Positions 19,122 to 28,263 of a stretch of DNA of 64,000 nucleotides are shown one piece after another; position 1 is the first letter of the stretch; every line of letters begins with the position of its first letter. The position numbers and the translations under genes are program-made. The notes under the pieces were generated by a model. It worked only from the letters and a program-made list of their open reading frames with translations. It searched no databases and was not told the DNA's origin. The DNA is from Flavobacterium turcicum (GTDB lineage Bacteria > Bacteroidota > Bacteroidia > Flavobacteriales > Flavobacteriaceae). The DNA lies in NCBI RefSeq assembly GCF_011365745.1, contig NZ_JAAOBY010000002.1, positions 62,001 through 126,000 of the forward strand. Direction: 5' to 3'.

Positions 19122-20756
19122 TTACACTTGAATTACGCCCAAGTTAAACGCTTTTTCAATAGGAGCGTGGTTGGCCGCTTCAATTCCCATAGAAATCCAA
19201 GTTCTGGTATCGAGAGGGTCAATGATAGCGTCTGTCCATAAGCGTGAAGCTGCGTAGTAAGGAGAAACTTGTTCGTCATAACGTGCTTTGATGGTGTCGA
19301 ATAGTTCTTTTTCCTTGGTTTCGTCTACCAATTCACCTTTTGCCTTGAGCGATGAAGATTCAATTTGAGCTAAAACTTTAGCTGCTTGCGTTCCACCCAT
19401 TACCGCTAGTTCAGCGCTTGGCCAAGCAAAAATTAATCGAGGATCATAAGCTTTACCACACATGGCATAGTTGCCAGCACCGTAGGAGTTACCTACAATC
19501 ACTGTGAATTTTGGAACAACAGAGTTAGAAACGGCATTAACTAATTTAGCACCGTCTTTGATGATTCCGCCGTGCTCGCTTTTCGAACCCACCATAAAAC
19601 CGGTAACATCTTGTACAAATACCAACGGAATTTTCTTTTGGTTACAATTAGCAATAAAACGAGTAGCTTTGTCAGCGCTATCAGAGTAAATCACTCCTCC
19701 AAACTGCATTTCGCCATTTTTGGTTTTTACTACTTTGCGTTGATTAGCTACAATTCCAACTGCCCAACCGTCAATGCGGGCATAACCTGTGATGATGGTT
19801 TGTCCGTAACCATCTTTGTATGTTTCAAATTCAGAGTTATCGACCAAACGGTGAATGATATCCATCATATCGTACTGTTCGCTGCGCGCTTTTGGCAACA
19901 AACCGTAAATTTCATTTTCGTCAAATTTTGGTTTTTCTGGAGTAATACGGTTGTAGCCAGCTTTGTCAAAATCACCAATTTTATCGACTATTTTTTTAAT
20001 TCTATCCAAAGCATCTTTATCGTCTTTGGCTTTATAATCAGTCACACCTGAAATTTCACAATGTGTTGTTGCACCGCCCAAAGTTTCATTATCGATGCTC
20101 TCGCCAATGGCAGCTTTTACTAAATAACTGCCTGCCAAAAAGATACTTCCAGTTTTATCAACAATCATAGCTTCGTCACTCATGATTGGTAAGTACGCGC
20201 CACCTGCTACACAACTTCCCATAACTGCAGCGATTTGTGTAATACCCATACTGCTCATTTGCGCATTATTTCTGAAAATACGGCCAAAATGTTCTTTATC
20301 TGGAAAAATTTCATCTTGTAATGGCAGATAAACACCGGCACTATCTACAAGGTAAATGATTGGTAATCTGTTTTCCATTGCGATTTCTTGTGCGCGAAGA
20401 TTTTTCTTTGCTGTAATTGGGAACCAAGCACCCGCTTTTACCGTGGCATCATTGGCAACAACCACGCATTGTTTGCCTTTGATATAACCAATTTTTACCA
20501 CCACACCTCCTGATGGACATCCGCCGTGTTCTTTGTACATTCCTTCGCCTACAAAAGCTCCAATTTCTAAACTTTTTGCTTTCGGGTCTAACAAATAATC
20601 AATGCGCTCGCGGGCTGTCATTTTGCCTTCGCTATGTAATTTTTGAATGCGTTTTTCGCCGCCGCCAAGTTTAACAATGCTTAATTTTTGGCGCAAAGCA
20701 GATAACAAAAGTTTATTGTGGTCTTCGTTTTTATTGAAGTTCAAATCCATGGTCAA
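19122..20756 (-). CDS. acyl-CoA carboxylase beta subunit (methylcrotonyl-/propionyl-CoA carboxylase type)
   Basis: A 544-residue carboxyltransferase subunit. It has the N- and C-terminal crotonase-like halves of the family: GAWFPITAKKNLRAQEIAME and PIIYLVDSAGVYLP in the first, FVQDVTGFMVGSKSEHGGII and VIVGNSYGAGNYAMCGKAYD in the second. The last is the oxyanion-hole GAGNYAM segment. Similarity is closest to methylcrotonyl-CoA carboxylase beta (leucine breakdown), but propionyl-CoA carboxylase is possible. The biotin-carrying alpha subunit is not adjacent, so the partner must be encoded elsewhere. The ATG two codons downstream (MDLNFNK) is an equally good start. Confidence 0.88.
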   Translation of the reverse strand: MTMDLNFNKNEDHNKLLLSALRQKLSIVKLGGGEKRIQKLHSEGKMTARERIDYLLDPKAKSLEIGAFVGEGMYKEHGGCPSGGVVVKIGYIKGKQCVVVANDATVKAGAWFPITAKKNLRAQEIAMENRLPIIYLVDSAGVYLPLQDEIFPDKEHFGRIFRNNAQMSSMGITQIAAVMGSCVAGGAYLPIMSDEAMIVDKTGSIFLAGSYLVKAAIGESIDNETLGGATTHCEISGVTDYKAKDDKDALDRIKKIVDKIGDFDKAGYNRITPEKPKFDENEIYGLLPKARSEQYDMMDIIHRLVDNSEFETYKDGYGQTIITGYARIDGWAVGIVANQRKVVKTKNGEMQFGGVIYSDSADKATRFIANCNQKKIPLVFVQDVTGFMVGSKSEHGGIIKDGAKLVNAVSNSVVPKFTVIVGNSYGAGNYAMCGKAYDPRLIFAWPSAELAVMGGTQAAKVLAQIESSSLKAKGELVDETKEKELFDTIKARYDEQVSPYYAASRLWTDAIIDPLDTRTWISMGIEAANHAPIEKAFNLGVIQV

Positions 20757-20861
20757 TTATAGTTATAAAAGTTTGTGCTAAAATACAAAAAGGAACTTAA
20801 TTATTAGTATCAATGTCGTGTTCTAGTGAAAAAAATAGCGTGTTTGATTGCTATATAAACA

Positions 20862-20890
20862 AAAAAACAGAAGCGAACTTCTGTTTTTTT
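20862..20890 (-). terminator. terminator of lpxD
   Basis: An AACAGAAG/CTTCTGTT stem with a CGAA tetraloop, with A and T tracts on either side, 22 bp beyond the lpxD stop. Confidence 0.85.
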
Positions 20891-20912
20891 ATGGATATGA
20901 TAAAAAAAATAA

Positions 20913-21914
20913 TTATTTATTTTTAGATTCGTTAACGAGTCTTTTTAAGATGGCCCATTGTTTTAAGGCATCTCTAGCCTCAACCGCAGGGTAACCCAAC
21001 ATTGTTTTGCCGGCAGGAATATCGCCAGTTACACCAGATCCAGCACCAACAATAGCACCATCACCAATAGTTGTATGGTCTTTTATCGATGCGCTTCCTC
21101 CAATGATTACGCCGTTTCCTAAGGTTACAGATCCAGCCAATCCGCTGTTTCCGGCCATGATACAAAATTTACCAAGTTTACTGTTATGACCAATTTGTAC
21201 CAGATTATCAATTTTACATCCATCACCAAGAACGGTAGAGCTAAATTTTCCGCGGTCAACACAAGAGTTGGCGCCAATTTCAACATTATTACCAATGATG
21301 ACGTTACCAATTTGTGGAATTTTTACCAAACCCCGTTGTGGATCAGGTCGAAAACCAAAACCATCAGCACCAATTGTTGCATTCGGATGAATAATACAGT
21401 CGTTACCAATATGACAGCGCTCTCTTACCACCGTACCCGACCAAATTACGGTGTTTTTACCTACAGTTGATTCGTCTAAAATCGTTACGTTTGGATAGAT
21501 AGTTGAGTTGTCGCCAATTATTACATTAGGTCCTATGTAACATCCAGCGCCAATCTTTGCGCCATTACAAATTTGTGCGGTAGCGTCAATGGTTGCAGTA
21601 TGATGTATGCTAACTGCAAACACTGGGGTTGGCGGAGCAAAAAGTTCTAAAACTTGTGACATGGCTAAGTCGGCATTTTTTACTTTGATAAAAGCACGAT
21701 TATCACCTGGTTCGATGCTAATATCTTCATTTACAACAGCAGCACAAGCCTTTGAGGTTGCCCAAAATTTTTCGTATTTTTTGTTTCCTATAAATGAAAT
21801 CTCCGTAGTGCTGGCAGCTTCTAATTGTTCAGGAGCAGTAATGCTTGTTAGGGTTGACCCAACGATTTCTCCGTTAAGAATTTCGTTTATTTCGTTAATT
21901 GTATAGGATTTCAT
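20913..21914 (-). CDS. lpxD: UDP-3-O-(3-hydroxyacyl)glucosamine N-acyltransferase
   Basis: A 333-residue hexapeptide-repeat acyltransferase of lipid A synthesis. It transfers a 3-hydroxyacyl chain from acyl carrier protein to UDP-3-O-acylglucosamine. The N-terminal uridine-binding domain (about residues 1-100) includes ISFIGNKKYEKF. It is followed by a left-handed beta-helix of hexapeptides from residue 105. NATIGADGFGFRPDP and VDRGKFSSTVLGDGCKIDNL are LpxD landmarks, and the catalytic histidine lies in LVQIGHNSKLG. No lpxA, lpxC or fabZ is adjacent, so this may be one of two LpxD-like copies, as is common in flavobacteria. It is monocistronic. Confidence 0.92.
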   Translation of the reverse strand: MKSYTINEINEILNGEIVGSTLTSITAPEQLEAASTTEISFIGNKKYEKFWATSKACAAVVNEDISIEPGDNRAFIKVKNADLAMSQVLELFAPPTPVFAVSIHHTATIDATAQICNGAKIGAGCYIGPNVIIGDNSTIYPNVTILDESTVGKNTVIWSGTVVRERCHIGNDCIIHPNATIGADGFGFRPDPQRGLVKIPQIGNVIIGNNVEIGANSCVDRGKFSSTVLGDGCKIDNLVQIGHNSKLGKFCIMAGNSGLAGSVTLGNGVIIGGSASIKDHTTIGDGAIVGAGSGVTGDIPAGKTMLGYPAVEARDALKQWAILKRLVNESKNK

Positions 21915-22068
21915 TGAAAAATTGGAAGTTTTTGAGTTAAATATTTTTCAAATAAAAGAATTTACCCGTAGTTATCCTAATTAATCTTAGATTTTACCAC
22001 GCTAAGCCATTTATTGGATTGTGATTCAAGTTTTATAAATGCATTTTTGATTTTCTTTTTTTAACTAA

Positions 22069-22103
22069 AAAATCCTATAAAAAAAAGTTTTTTATAGGAT
22101 TTT
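22069..22103 (-). terminator. terminator of prfB
   Basis: A perfect 16-bp AT-rich stem (AAAATCCTATAAAAAA with its complement, 22088-22103) around a 3-nt loop, immediately past the prfB stop. Confidence 0.85.
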
Positions 22104-22108
22104 AAAAT

Positions 22109-23204
22109 TTATTCTTCTTTTTGTCCCATCATCATGAGATAGGCTTTTAGGAACTCATCAATTTCACCATTCATGACGCCATCCACATTGCTTGTTTCGT
22201 AGCCAGTCCTGACGTCTTTGACTAGTTTGTAGGGTTGCATCACGTAGTTTCGGATTTGTGAGCCCCATTCAATTTTCATTTTTCCGGCTTCAATATCTGC
22301 ACGTTGCGCTTGTTTCTTTTTCAATTCAATTTCATACAATTGAGAACGAAGCATTTGCATGGCTCGTTGTCTGTTATCTTGCTGTGAACGCGTTTCTGAA
22401 CATTGAATTTGAATACCGGTTGGTTTGTGAAACAGTTGTACTTTCGTCTCTACTTTATTCACGTTTTGCCCACCAGCGCCACTTGAGCGTGAGGTAGTAA
22501 TTTCAATATCCGCAGGATTGATTTCAATTTCAATACTATCGTCAACAAGCGGGTACACGTAAACGGATACAAATGAAGTATGTCGTTTGGCGTTACTATC
22601 AAAAGGCGAAATACGTACTAAACGGTGTACGCCGTTTTCTCCTTTCAGATAACCAAATGAATAATCGCCCTCAAATTCTAAAGTTACTGTCTTGATTCCA
22701 GCGGCTTCTCCTTTTTGAAAGTTCAGTTCTCTGATTTTATAACCGTATTTTTCGCCCCACATCATGTACATACGCGTAAGCATTTCGGCCCAATCACAAC
22801 TTTCAGTTCCACCAGCACCGGCTGTAATTTGAATTACGGCACTTAGTGTATCACCTTCGTCAGACAGCATATTTTTGAATTCGATGGCCTCAATATGTGC
22901 CTCTGTTTTGTTGTATTGCTCGTCTAATTCTTCTGTAGAAAGTTCTCCTTCTTTATAAAAATCATAGGCTAACTCTAATTCGTCGGTCATTTCAACCGCT
23001 TTATTGTAGTCTTCTATCCATTTTTTTTTGTTTCGAAGATTTTTTACCAAAAGCTCAGCCTCTTTAGGATTGTTCCAAAAATCGGGAGCAAATGTTTTTT
23101 CTTCTTCGTTAGATATTTCAATTAGTTTCGCATCAACGTCAAAGATACCTCCTCAACGCACCAAGGCGCTCCACAATACCTTTTATTTGTTCGGTAGTTG
23201 TCAT
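22109..23204 (-). CDS. prfB: peptide chain release factor 2, expressed by programmed +1 frameshift
   Basis: Release factor 2 recognises UGA and UAA stops and triggers peptide release. The first 21 codons (from ATG at 23204-23202) end in an in-frame TGA at 23139-23141, within CTTTGAC. Shifting +1 there joins the main frame and gives 364 residues, the normal RF2 length. The slippery context AGGAGGTATCTTTGAC matches the classic RF2 site, with an SD-like AGGAGG three bases before CTT. Conserved motifs in the main frame are SPF ([11 protein letters not shown], stop recognition) and GGQ ([13 protein letters not shown], hydrolysis). Low RF2 favours shifting, so synthesis is self-regulated. Taking only the unshifted frame would give a truncated 313-residue start. 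Confidence 0.97.
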
Positions 23205-23291
23205 AAAAATTAGTGTACTAGGTTGTTATTTAATCATTTTACCTCGCTACGTTTTTGCTGTGTAATATTAGTTCAGATTTAACGGAACTTA

Positions 23292-23323
23292 TTGGAAATA
23301 ACAATTCGTATTGTGTAAATTTG
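23292..23323 (+). promoter_or_regulatory. promoter of the threonine aldolase gene
   Basis: TTG (23292-23294) and TAAATTTG (23316-23323), 21 nt apart, match the Bacteroidota promoter. Transcription would begin near 23330, giving a roughly 65-nt leader that contains the Cys-rich mini-ORF and a hairpin. Confidence 0.6.
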
Positions 23324-23344
23324 TGCCACAAAAATAGGAAAATT

Positions 23345-23386
23345 ATGCGACGGTGCAATTGTAAGTGCTGCACCGTGTCTAAATAA
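23345..23386 (+). CDS. possible Cys-rich leader peptide (13 codons)
   Basis: A mini-ORF reading MRRCNCKCCTVSK then TAA ends 9 bp before the threonine aldolase start. Four of 13 codons are Cys, which is rare in this genome. Its codons 2-11 form an 8-bp hairpin (ACGGTGCA, 23350-23357, with TGCACCGT, 23369-23376). It lies downstream of a good promoter, so it would be transcribed. A leader peptide sensing cysteine supply is an inference. The palindrome itself forces two of the TGC codons, so chance is possible. Confidence 0.35.
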   Translation: MRRCNCKCCTVSK

Positions 23387-23395
23387 AAATATATT

Positions 23396-24418
23396 ATGGA
23401 AATAAATTTAATAAGCGATACGATTACAAAACCGTCTCGCGAAATGCTAGTGCACATGTTAAACGCAACTGTGGGAGACGATGTATACAAGCAAGATCCT
23501 ACAGTTATTGCTCTTGAAGCCAAGGTAGCAGCCATGTTTGGTATGGAGGCTGGTCTTTTTTTTCCTTCGGGAACGATGGCTAACCAAACGGCTATTAAAT
23601 TACATACGCAACCAGGCGAGCAATTAATTGCCGACAAATATGCACATGTTTATCATTACGAAGGTGGTGGAGTTTCCTTTAATAGCGGTGTATCCTGTTG
23701 TTTGCTTGATGGAAAACGCGGAATGATTACAGCAGATCAAGTGGCAGCAGCGATTAATGATCCTGAATTTTACCACAGCCCGTTAACGAGTTTGGTTTGC
23801 GTTGAAAACACAACCAATAAAGGGGGTGGAGCTTGTTATGAAATTGAAGATTTACAAAAAATTCAAGCAGTTTGCAAAGCTAATAATTTGAAATTCCATT
23901 TAGATGGCGCGCGAATTTGGAATGCATTGGTAGCTAAACGACAAGATCCTAGAGCTTTTGGGCAAATTTTTGATACGATTTCAGTGTGTTTGTCAAAAGG
24001 TTTGGGTGCTCCAATTGGTTCAGTGCTTTTGGGTGACAAAGCAACAATTCATCGTGCTTTACGTATCCGTAAAATATTTGGTGGAGGAATGCGCCAAGTA
24101 GGTTATTTGGCTGCAGCCGGAATTTATGCTTTAGATAATAATATTGAACGTTTGGCCGAAGACCACCGCAGAGCTAAAGAAATTGCTGAGGTATTAAAAA
24201 GGGTAAGTTGGGTAGCTTCTGTAGAGCCAGTAGAAACGAATATTTTGATTTTTACTTTGGTTCCGAATGTAATCGAGAAGAATTTAATCGAACTGCTAAA
24301 GCAGAAAAATATTTTAATTAGTTCAATGGGGCATGGTAAACTACGTATCGTAACCCATTTAGATTATAAAGAAGTAATGCATACTTATGTTCTTGAAACA
24401 CTTCAAAAATTAGTGTAA
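23396..24418 (+). CDS. ltaE: threonine aldolase (low-specificity, beta-eliminating lyase family)
   Basis: A 340-residue fold-type I PLP enzyme that cleaves L-threonine or L-allo-threonine to glycine and acetaldehyde. It shows the N-terminal INLISDTITKPSREMLVHML, the GDDVYKQDPTVIALE region and the cofactor region LKFHLDGARIWNA. The PLP-binding lysine lies in SVCLSKGLGAPIGS near residue 200. All are typical of the GLY1/LtaE family. It is cytosolic and linked to glycine and threonine balance, which is relevant with gcvT and thrABC nearby though not adjacent. The 5' leader with a Cys-rich ORF and hairpin is unusual. It is convergent with ybaB and shares a terminator with it. Confidence 0.92.
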   Translation: MEINLISDTITKPSREMLVHMLNATVGDDVYKQDPTVIALEAKVAAMFGMEAGLFFPSGTMANQTAIKLHTQPGEQLIADKYAHVYHYEGGGVSFNSGVSCCLLDGKRGMITADQVAAAINDPEFYHSPLTSLVCVENTTNKGGGACYEIEDLQKIQAVCKANNLKFHLDGARIWNALVAKRQDPRAFGQIFDTISVCLSKGLGAPIGSVLLGDKATIHRALRIRKIFGGGMRQVGYLAAAGIYALDNNIERLAEDHRRAKEIAEVLKRVSWVASVEPVETNILIFTLVPNVIEKNLIELLKQKNILISSMGHGKLRIVTHLDYKEVMHTYVLETLQKLV

Positions 24419-24438
24419 AGCTAATTCAAGAATTTTTT

Positions 24439-24498
24439 AAAGTTTAAGGTTTACCGTTTTTATTGATTTCAAAAAATGGTAAACCTTAAACTTTTTTT
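24439..24498. terminator. bidirectional terminator between threonine aldolase and ybaB
   Basis: A 17-bp perfect stem (AAAGTTTAAGGTTTACC, 24439-24455, with its complement, 24478-24494) around 22 nt, with T runs on both strands. Confidence 0.88.
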
Positions 24499-24818
24499 TA
24501 CTTAAACAAATTATCCATTCCTGGAATCATCGGCATATCCATTTTTGCCACAGCATCCAATTCGGCTTCATTAACTTGAGAGGCTTTTGCGATAGCTTTG
24601 TTTAAAACCAAAATCATATAATCCTCTAGTTGTTCTTTATCCTCCAAAAGTACATCGTCAATACTAATTGATTTGATCGCTCTGTTAGCAGTTAGCGTCA
24701 CTTTAAGTAATCCATCTGAACTTTGTTCGTCAATCAATACCGTATTAAGTCTCTTTTTTGTGTCTTCTATTTTTTGTTGGGTCTCTTTTAATTTGCCCAT
24801 CATTCCCATTAAATCCAT
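24498..24818 (-). CDS. YbaB/EbfC family nucleoid-associated protein
   Basis: A 106-residue DNA-binding protein of the YbaB fold. An N-terminal helix starts [21 protein letters not shown] central sheet follows ([20 protein letters not shown]), then a long amphipathic helix ([20 protein letters not shown]). Family members are small dimeric nucleoid proteins that bend DNA; several are encoded next to dnaX and recR. Here it is instead alone, convergent with threonine aldolase and divergent from oligopeptidase B. Confidence 0.88.
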   Translation of the reverse strand: MDLMGMMGKLKETQQKIEDTKKRLNTVLIDEQSSDGLLKVTLTANRAIKSISIDDVLLEDKEQLEDYMILVLNKAIAKASQVNEAELDAVAKMDMPMIPGMDNLFK

Positions 24819-24888
24819 GTTTAGCTATTTTTAAGTTAATTCAGTTACAAAATTACTATATTGCGTAGTCATTATCAATAAAAGATTC

Positions 24889-27024
24889 ATGAAAAACACA
24901 CCCTTCCTTAGTGGTGTTTGTCTTATTTTTGCAATTGTAAATAGTAATGTGCAAGCACAAAAAATAGTAACTCCTATGACTCAGCCAAAAGCTAAAATTA
25001 TACCTAAAACGCTAGAAAAAAACAATCAAAAACGTATCGATAATTATTTTTGGCTAAACGATCGCGAGAATCCAGAAGTAATTGATTATTTGAATCAAGA
25101 AAATGCCTACTACGAAGCTGCTACTGCTGGTACGAAAGATTTTCAGAAGGCTTTGTATGAAGAAATGAAAGCTCGTATTAAAGAAGATGACCAGTCCGTT
25201 CCTTACTTGTATAATGGTTATTATTATATTACTCGTTACGAAACTGGCAAAGATTATCCGATTTATTCTCGAAAAAAAGGAAGCTTGAGCGCTGCAGAAG
25301 AAATTCTTTTTGATTGTAATGAATTAGCCAAAGGGCACTCTTATTTTCAACTTGGCGGAATGAGTATCAGCCCTGATAATAAATTGGTGAGTTTTGGAGT
25401 GGATACGGTGGGAAGAAGAATTTACACCATTCAAATCAAAAACCTAGAAACGGGCGAATTATTCTCTGACACTATTGAGAATGCTGATGGAAGTTCAGTT
25501 TGGGCAAATGACAATAAAACTATTTTTTACACCCGACAAGATACGGTTACGCTGCGTTCAGACAAGGTTTTTAAACACAAAGTAGGTTCTTCAGCTGATC
25601 AAGATGTCGTTGTTTTTTATGAAAAAGACGACACATTTAGTGTTTCTGTGGGAAAAGAAAAGTCTAAAAAATATATTGTAATTAGTTCAGGTAGCACACT
25701 TACAACGGAATATCGCATTTTAAACGCGGAGCAGCCTGATGGTGAATTTACTATTTTTCAAAAAAGAGTACGTGGTTTAGAATATAGTATTTCGCATTTT
25801 GGAGATTCTTTTTACATTCTAACCAACAAGGATAAGGCGAGCAATTTCAAACTAATGAAAACACCAGAAAATGCTACATCCAAAGAAAATTGGAAAGATG
25901 TAATTGCACACCGTGAAGATGTTTTGCTGGAGGACATTGAAATTTTCAAGAGCTATTTAGTTGTAGAAGAACGCTCAAATGGTTTGAATCACATTCGTAT
26001 TATGCCTTGGAGTGGTGAAGCGGACTACTATCTGCCTTTTGGAAGCGAGACCTACAATGCATTTACTACAACGAATATCGATTTTGATACAGATGTTTTG
26101 CGTTACAGTTACCAGTCATTGGCTACACCTTCGTCAGTAATTGATTTTAACATGACAACTAAGGAGAAGACGATTCTAAAAGAGCAACAAGTTTTAGGTG
26201 GTAAATTTGATAAAGATAATTATACCGAAGAACGTGTGTGGGCGACTGCAAAGGATGGTACTAAAGTACCGATTTCGATGGTGTACAGAAAAGGCTTAAA
26301 AAAAGACGGTAAAAATCCGTTATTACTTTATGCATATGGTTCATATGGTGTAACGATGGATACCTATTTTTCTTCTACACGACTTTCTATCTTAGATCGT
26401 GGATTTGTTTTTGCAATTGCACACATCCGCGGAGGCGAAGATTTAGGAAGGCAATGGTACGAAGATGGGAAATTGCTGAAAAAGAAAAACACGTTTACTG
26501 ATTTTATTGACTGCTCGAAATTTGTAATAGAGCAAGGTTATACCTCTGCTGATCATTTGTACGCTGAAGGAGGTTCAGCAGGTGGATTGTTAATGGGTGC
26601 GGTGGTCAATATGGCTCCTGAATTGTATAAAGGCGTAATTGCTCAGGTGCCGTTTGTTGATGTTGTAACAACCATGCTAGATGATACTATACCATTGACA
26701 ACGGGTGAATACGACGAATGGGGAAATCCAAACGTAAAAAAATACCATGATTATATGTTGTCTTATTCGCCTTATGATAACGTAAAAGCACAAAAATACC
26801 CTAATATGCTTATTACAACAGGCCTGCACGATTCGCAGGTGCAGTATTGGGAGCCTGCCAAATGGGTGGCCAAGCTTCGTGCATTTAAAACCGATGATAA
26901 CGTTTTGTATTTGAATACCAATATGGATGCGGGTCATGGCGGGGCTTCAGGGCGATTTGAAGCATTGAAAGAACTCGCTAAGGAATACAGTTTTTTGTTA
27001 GATTTAGAAGAAATTAAAAACTAA
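24889..27024 (+). CDS. ptrB: prolyl oligopeptidase family serine peptidase, oligopeptidase B type (secreted)
   Basis: A 711-residue S9A peptidase with a signal peptide (about residues 1-24, IFAIVNSNVQAQ), so it acts in the periplasm. Residues about 30-430 form the seven-bladed propeller; the alpha/beta hydrolase follows. The nucleophile motif is EGGSAGGLLMGAV (about residue 563). The later aspartate is in TTGLHDSQVQYWEPAKWVAK and the histidine in NMDAGHGGASGR. The IRGGEDLGRQWYEDGK segment is typical of oligopeptidase B, which cleaves short peptides after Lys or Arg. It is monocistronic. Confidence 0.93.
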   Translation: MKNTPFLSGVCLIFAIVNSNVQAQKIVTPMTQPKAKIIPKTLEKNNQKRIDNYFWLNDRENPEVIDYLNQENAYYEAATAGTKDFQKALYEEMKARIKEDDQSVPYLYNGYYYITRYETGKDYPIYSRKKGSLSAAEEILFDCNELAKGHSYFQLGGMSISPDNKLVSFGVDTVGRRIYTIQIKNLETGELFSDTIENADGSSVWANDNKTIFYTRQDTVTLRSDKVFKHKVGSSADQDVVVFYEKDDTFSVSVGKEKSKKYIVISSGSTLTTEYRILNAEQPDGEFTIFQKRVRGLEYSISHFGDSFYILTNKDKASNFKLMKTPENATSKENWKDVIAHREDVLLEDIEIFKSYLVVEERSNGLNHIRIMPWSGEADYYLPFGSETYNAFTTTNIDFDTDVLRYSYQSLATPSSVIDFNMTTKEKTILKEQQVLGGKFDKDNYTEERVWATAKDGTKVPISMVYRKGLKKDGKNPLLLYAYGSYGVTMDTYFSSTRLSILDRGFVFAIAHIRGGEDLGRQWYEDGKLLKKKNTFTDFIDCSKFVIEQGYTSADHLYAEGGSAGGLLMGAVVNMAPELYKGVIAQVPFVDVVTTMLDDTIPLTTGEYDEWGNPNVKKYHDYMLSYSPYDNVKAQKYPNMLITTGLHDSQVQYWEPAKWVAKLRAFKTDDNVLYLNTNMDAGHGGASGRFEALKELAKEYSFLLDLEEIKN

Positions 27025-27039
27025 TTAGATTATTTTTGT

Positions 27040-27047
27040 TAAATTTG
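27040..27047 (+). promoter_or_regulatory. -7 promoter element of the cysteine synthase gene
   Basis: TAAATTTG is followed directly by CACCATG. The predicted transcript start nearly coincides with the mini-ORF start at 27052. Confidence 0.55.
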
Positions 27048-27051
27048 CACC

Positions 27052-27084
27052 ATGCGCGTTCGAATTTATAGTCGGTGCGACTAA
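27052..27084 (+). CDS. possible mini-ORF upstream of cysteine synthase (10 codons)
   Basis: ATG to TAA encodes [10 protein letters not shown] and ends 10 bp before the cysteine synthase start. The ATG lies 5 bp beyond the promoter element, so it would be translated from a nearly leaderless mRNA. The GTCGGTGCGAC segment near its end can form a small hairpin. Whether the single Cys codon before the end matters for regulation is speculation. Confidence 0.25.
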   Translation: MRVRIYSRCD

Positions 27085-27094
27085 CTATTTTTTT

Positions 27095-28135
27095 ATGAAA
27101 AAAGAAATATCTGCTTATAATAATGTCTTAGAATTAATAGGGAATACACCCCTTATTAAACTAAATAAAGTTACTGAAGATCTAGTTGGAAATTTTTACG
27201 CTAAGGTTGAAGCTTTTAATCCAGGACATTCCTCTAAAGATAGAATTGCATTATATATAATTGAAGAAGCTGAAAAACGTGGAATTTTAACTCCTGGTGA
27301 TACCATTATAGAAACTACGTCAGGGAATACGGGATTTAGTTTGGCTATGGTAAGTATCATTAAAGGGTATAATTGCATTTTAGCAGTAAGTTCAAAGTCA
27401 TCAAAAGATAAAATTGACATGTTGCGTAGCTTGGGCGCCAAAGTTTATGTTTGCCCAGCGCACGTTTCAGCAGATGATGAGCGATCTTATTATAATGTTG
27501 CAAAACGTTTACACGAAGAAACAAAAGGGTCAGTTTACATCAATCAATACTTTAATCAGTTGAATATTGATGCACATTATAACTCTACCGGTCCAGAAAT
27601 TTGGAAACAAACTAACGGACAGATTACGCATTTAGTTGCTTGCAGCGGAACCGGAGGAACTATTTCTGGTACTGCCAAATATTTGAAAGAGCAAAATCCG
27701 AATATCAAAATTTTAGGAGTAGATGCTTTTGGTTCGGTGTTAAAAAAATACCACGAAACAAGAGAGTTTGATAACGAAGAAATTTATCCGTACCGTATTG
27801 AAGGTTTAGGTAAAAATTTAATTCCATCAGCAACTGATTTTGACATTATTGACAAGTTCATGAAAGTGACTGATGAGGAAAGTGCTCACACTGCTCGTGA
27901 AATCACCAAAAAAGAGGGTTTATTTGTAGGATATACTTCTGGTGCAGTAATGCAAGCCATCAAGCAATATGCTGAAGAAGGAGAGTTTGATGAAAACAGC
28001 AACGTAATTGCTATTTTTCCTGATCATGGTTCTCGTTATATGAGCAAAGTATTTAGCGATGATTGGATGAATGAGCAAGGCTTTTTTGATAGCATCAACG
28101 AAGAGGAAGTTCAAAAAATCGAATTTATTAAATAA
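27095..28135 (+). CDS. PLP-dependent cysteine synthase family protein
   Basis: A 346-residue fold-type II PLP enzyme. The N-terminus holds [14 protein letters not shown] and the PLP lysine in [14 protein letters not shown] (about residue 47). [15 protein letters not shown] and the phosphate-binding loop [15 protein letters not shown] follow. The sequence fits O-acetylserine sulfhydrylase, or the catalytic core of cystathionine beta-synthase without its regulatory CBS domains. It makes cysteine or cystathionine in the cytosol. The length is slightly above typical CysK. No cysE is adjacent. The 5' region contains a promoter element and a mini-ORF. Confidence 0.9.
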   Translation: MKKEISAYNNVLELIGNTPLIKLNKVTEDLVGNFYAKVEAFNPGHSSKDRIALYIIEEAEKRGILTPGDTIIETTSGNTGFSLAMVSIIKGYNCILAVSSKSSKDKIDMLRSLGAKVYVCPAHVSADDERSYYNVAKRLHEETKGSVYINQYFNQLNIDAHYNSTGPEIWKQTNGQITHLVACSGTGGTISGTAKYLKEQNPNIKILGVDAFGSVLKKYHETREFDNEEIYPYRIEGLGKNLIPSATDFDIIDKFMKVTDEESAHTAREITKKEGLFVGYTSGAVMQAIKQYAEEGEFDENSNVIAIFPDHGSRYMSKVFSDDWMNEQGFFDSINEEEVQKIEFIK

Positions 28136-28160
28136 TTCAACATTGAATTAAATCCCATAT

Positions 28161-28191
28161 AAAACTCCAGAGCAATCTGGAGTTTTTTTTT
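28161..28191 (+). terminator. terminator of the cysteine synthase gene
   Basis: A perfect 11-bp stem AAAACTCCAGA/TCTGGAGTTTT with a GCAA loop and a T run. Confidence 0.92.
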
Positions 28192-28213
28192 GCTTTGTGG
28201 TAATTGATAGACA

Positions 28214-28245
28214 TAAAAAAAAGCCCTTGTAGGTCAAGAGCTTTT
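28214..28245 (-). terminator. probable terminator of the YebC-family gene
   Basis: An imperfect AAAGCCCTTG/CAAGAGCTTT stem with an internal mismatch, followed by a T run on the minus strand. Confidence 0.55.
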
Positions 28246-28263
28246 GGAATTATAAGTAGGAAT

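Noticed and set aside
22109..23050. prfB read as an intact unshifted 313-residue gene
   Set aside because: The upstream codons, the TGA in CTTTGAC and the AGGAGG site show that the real product starts at 23204.
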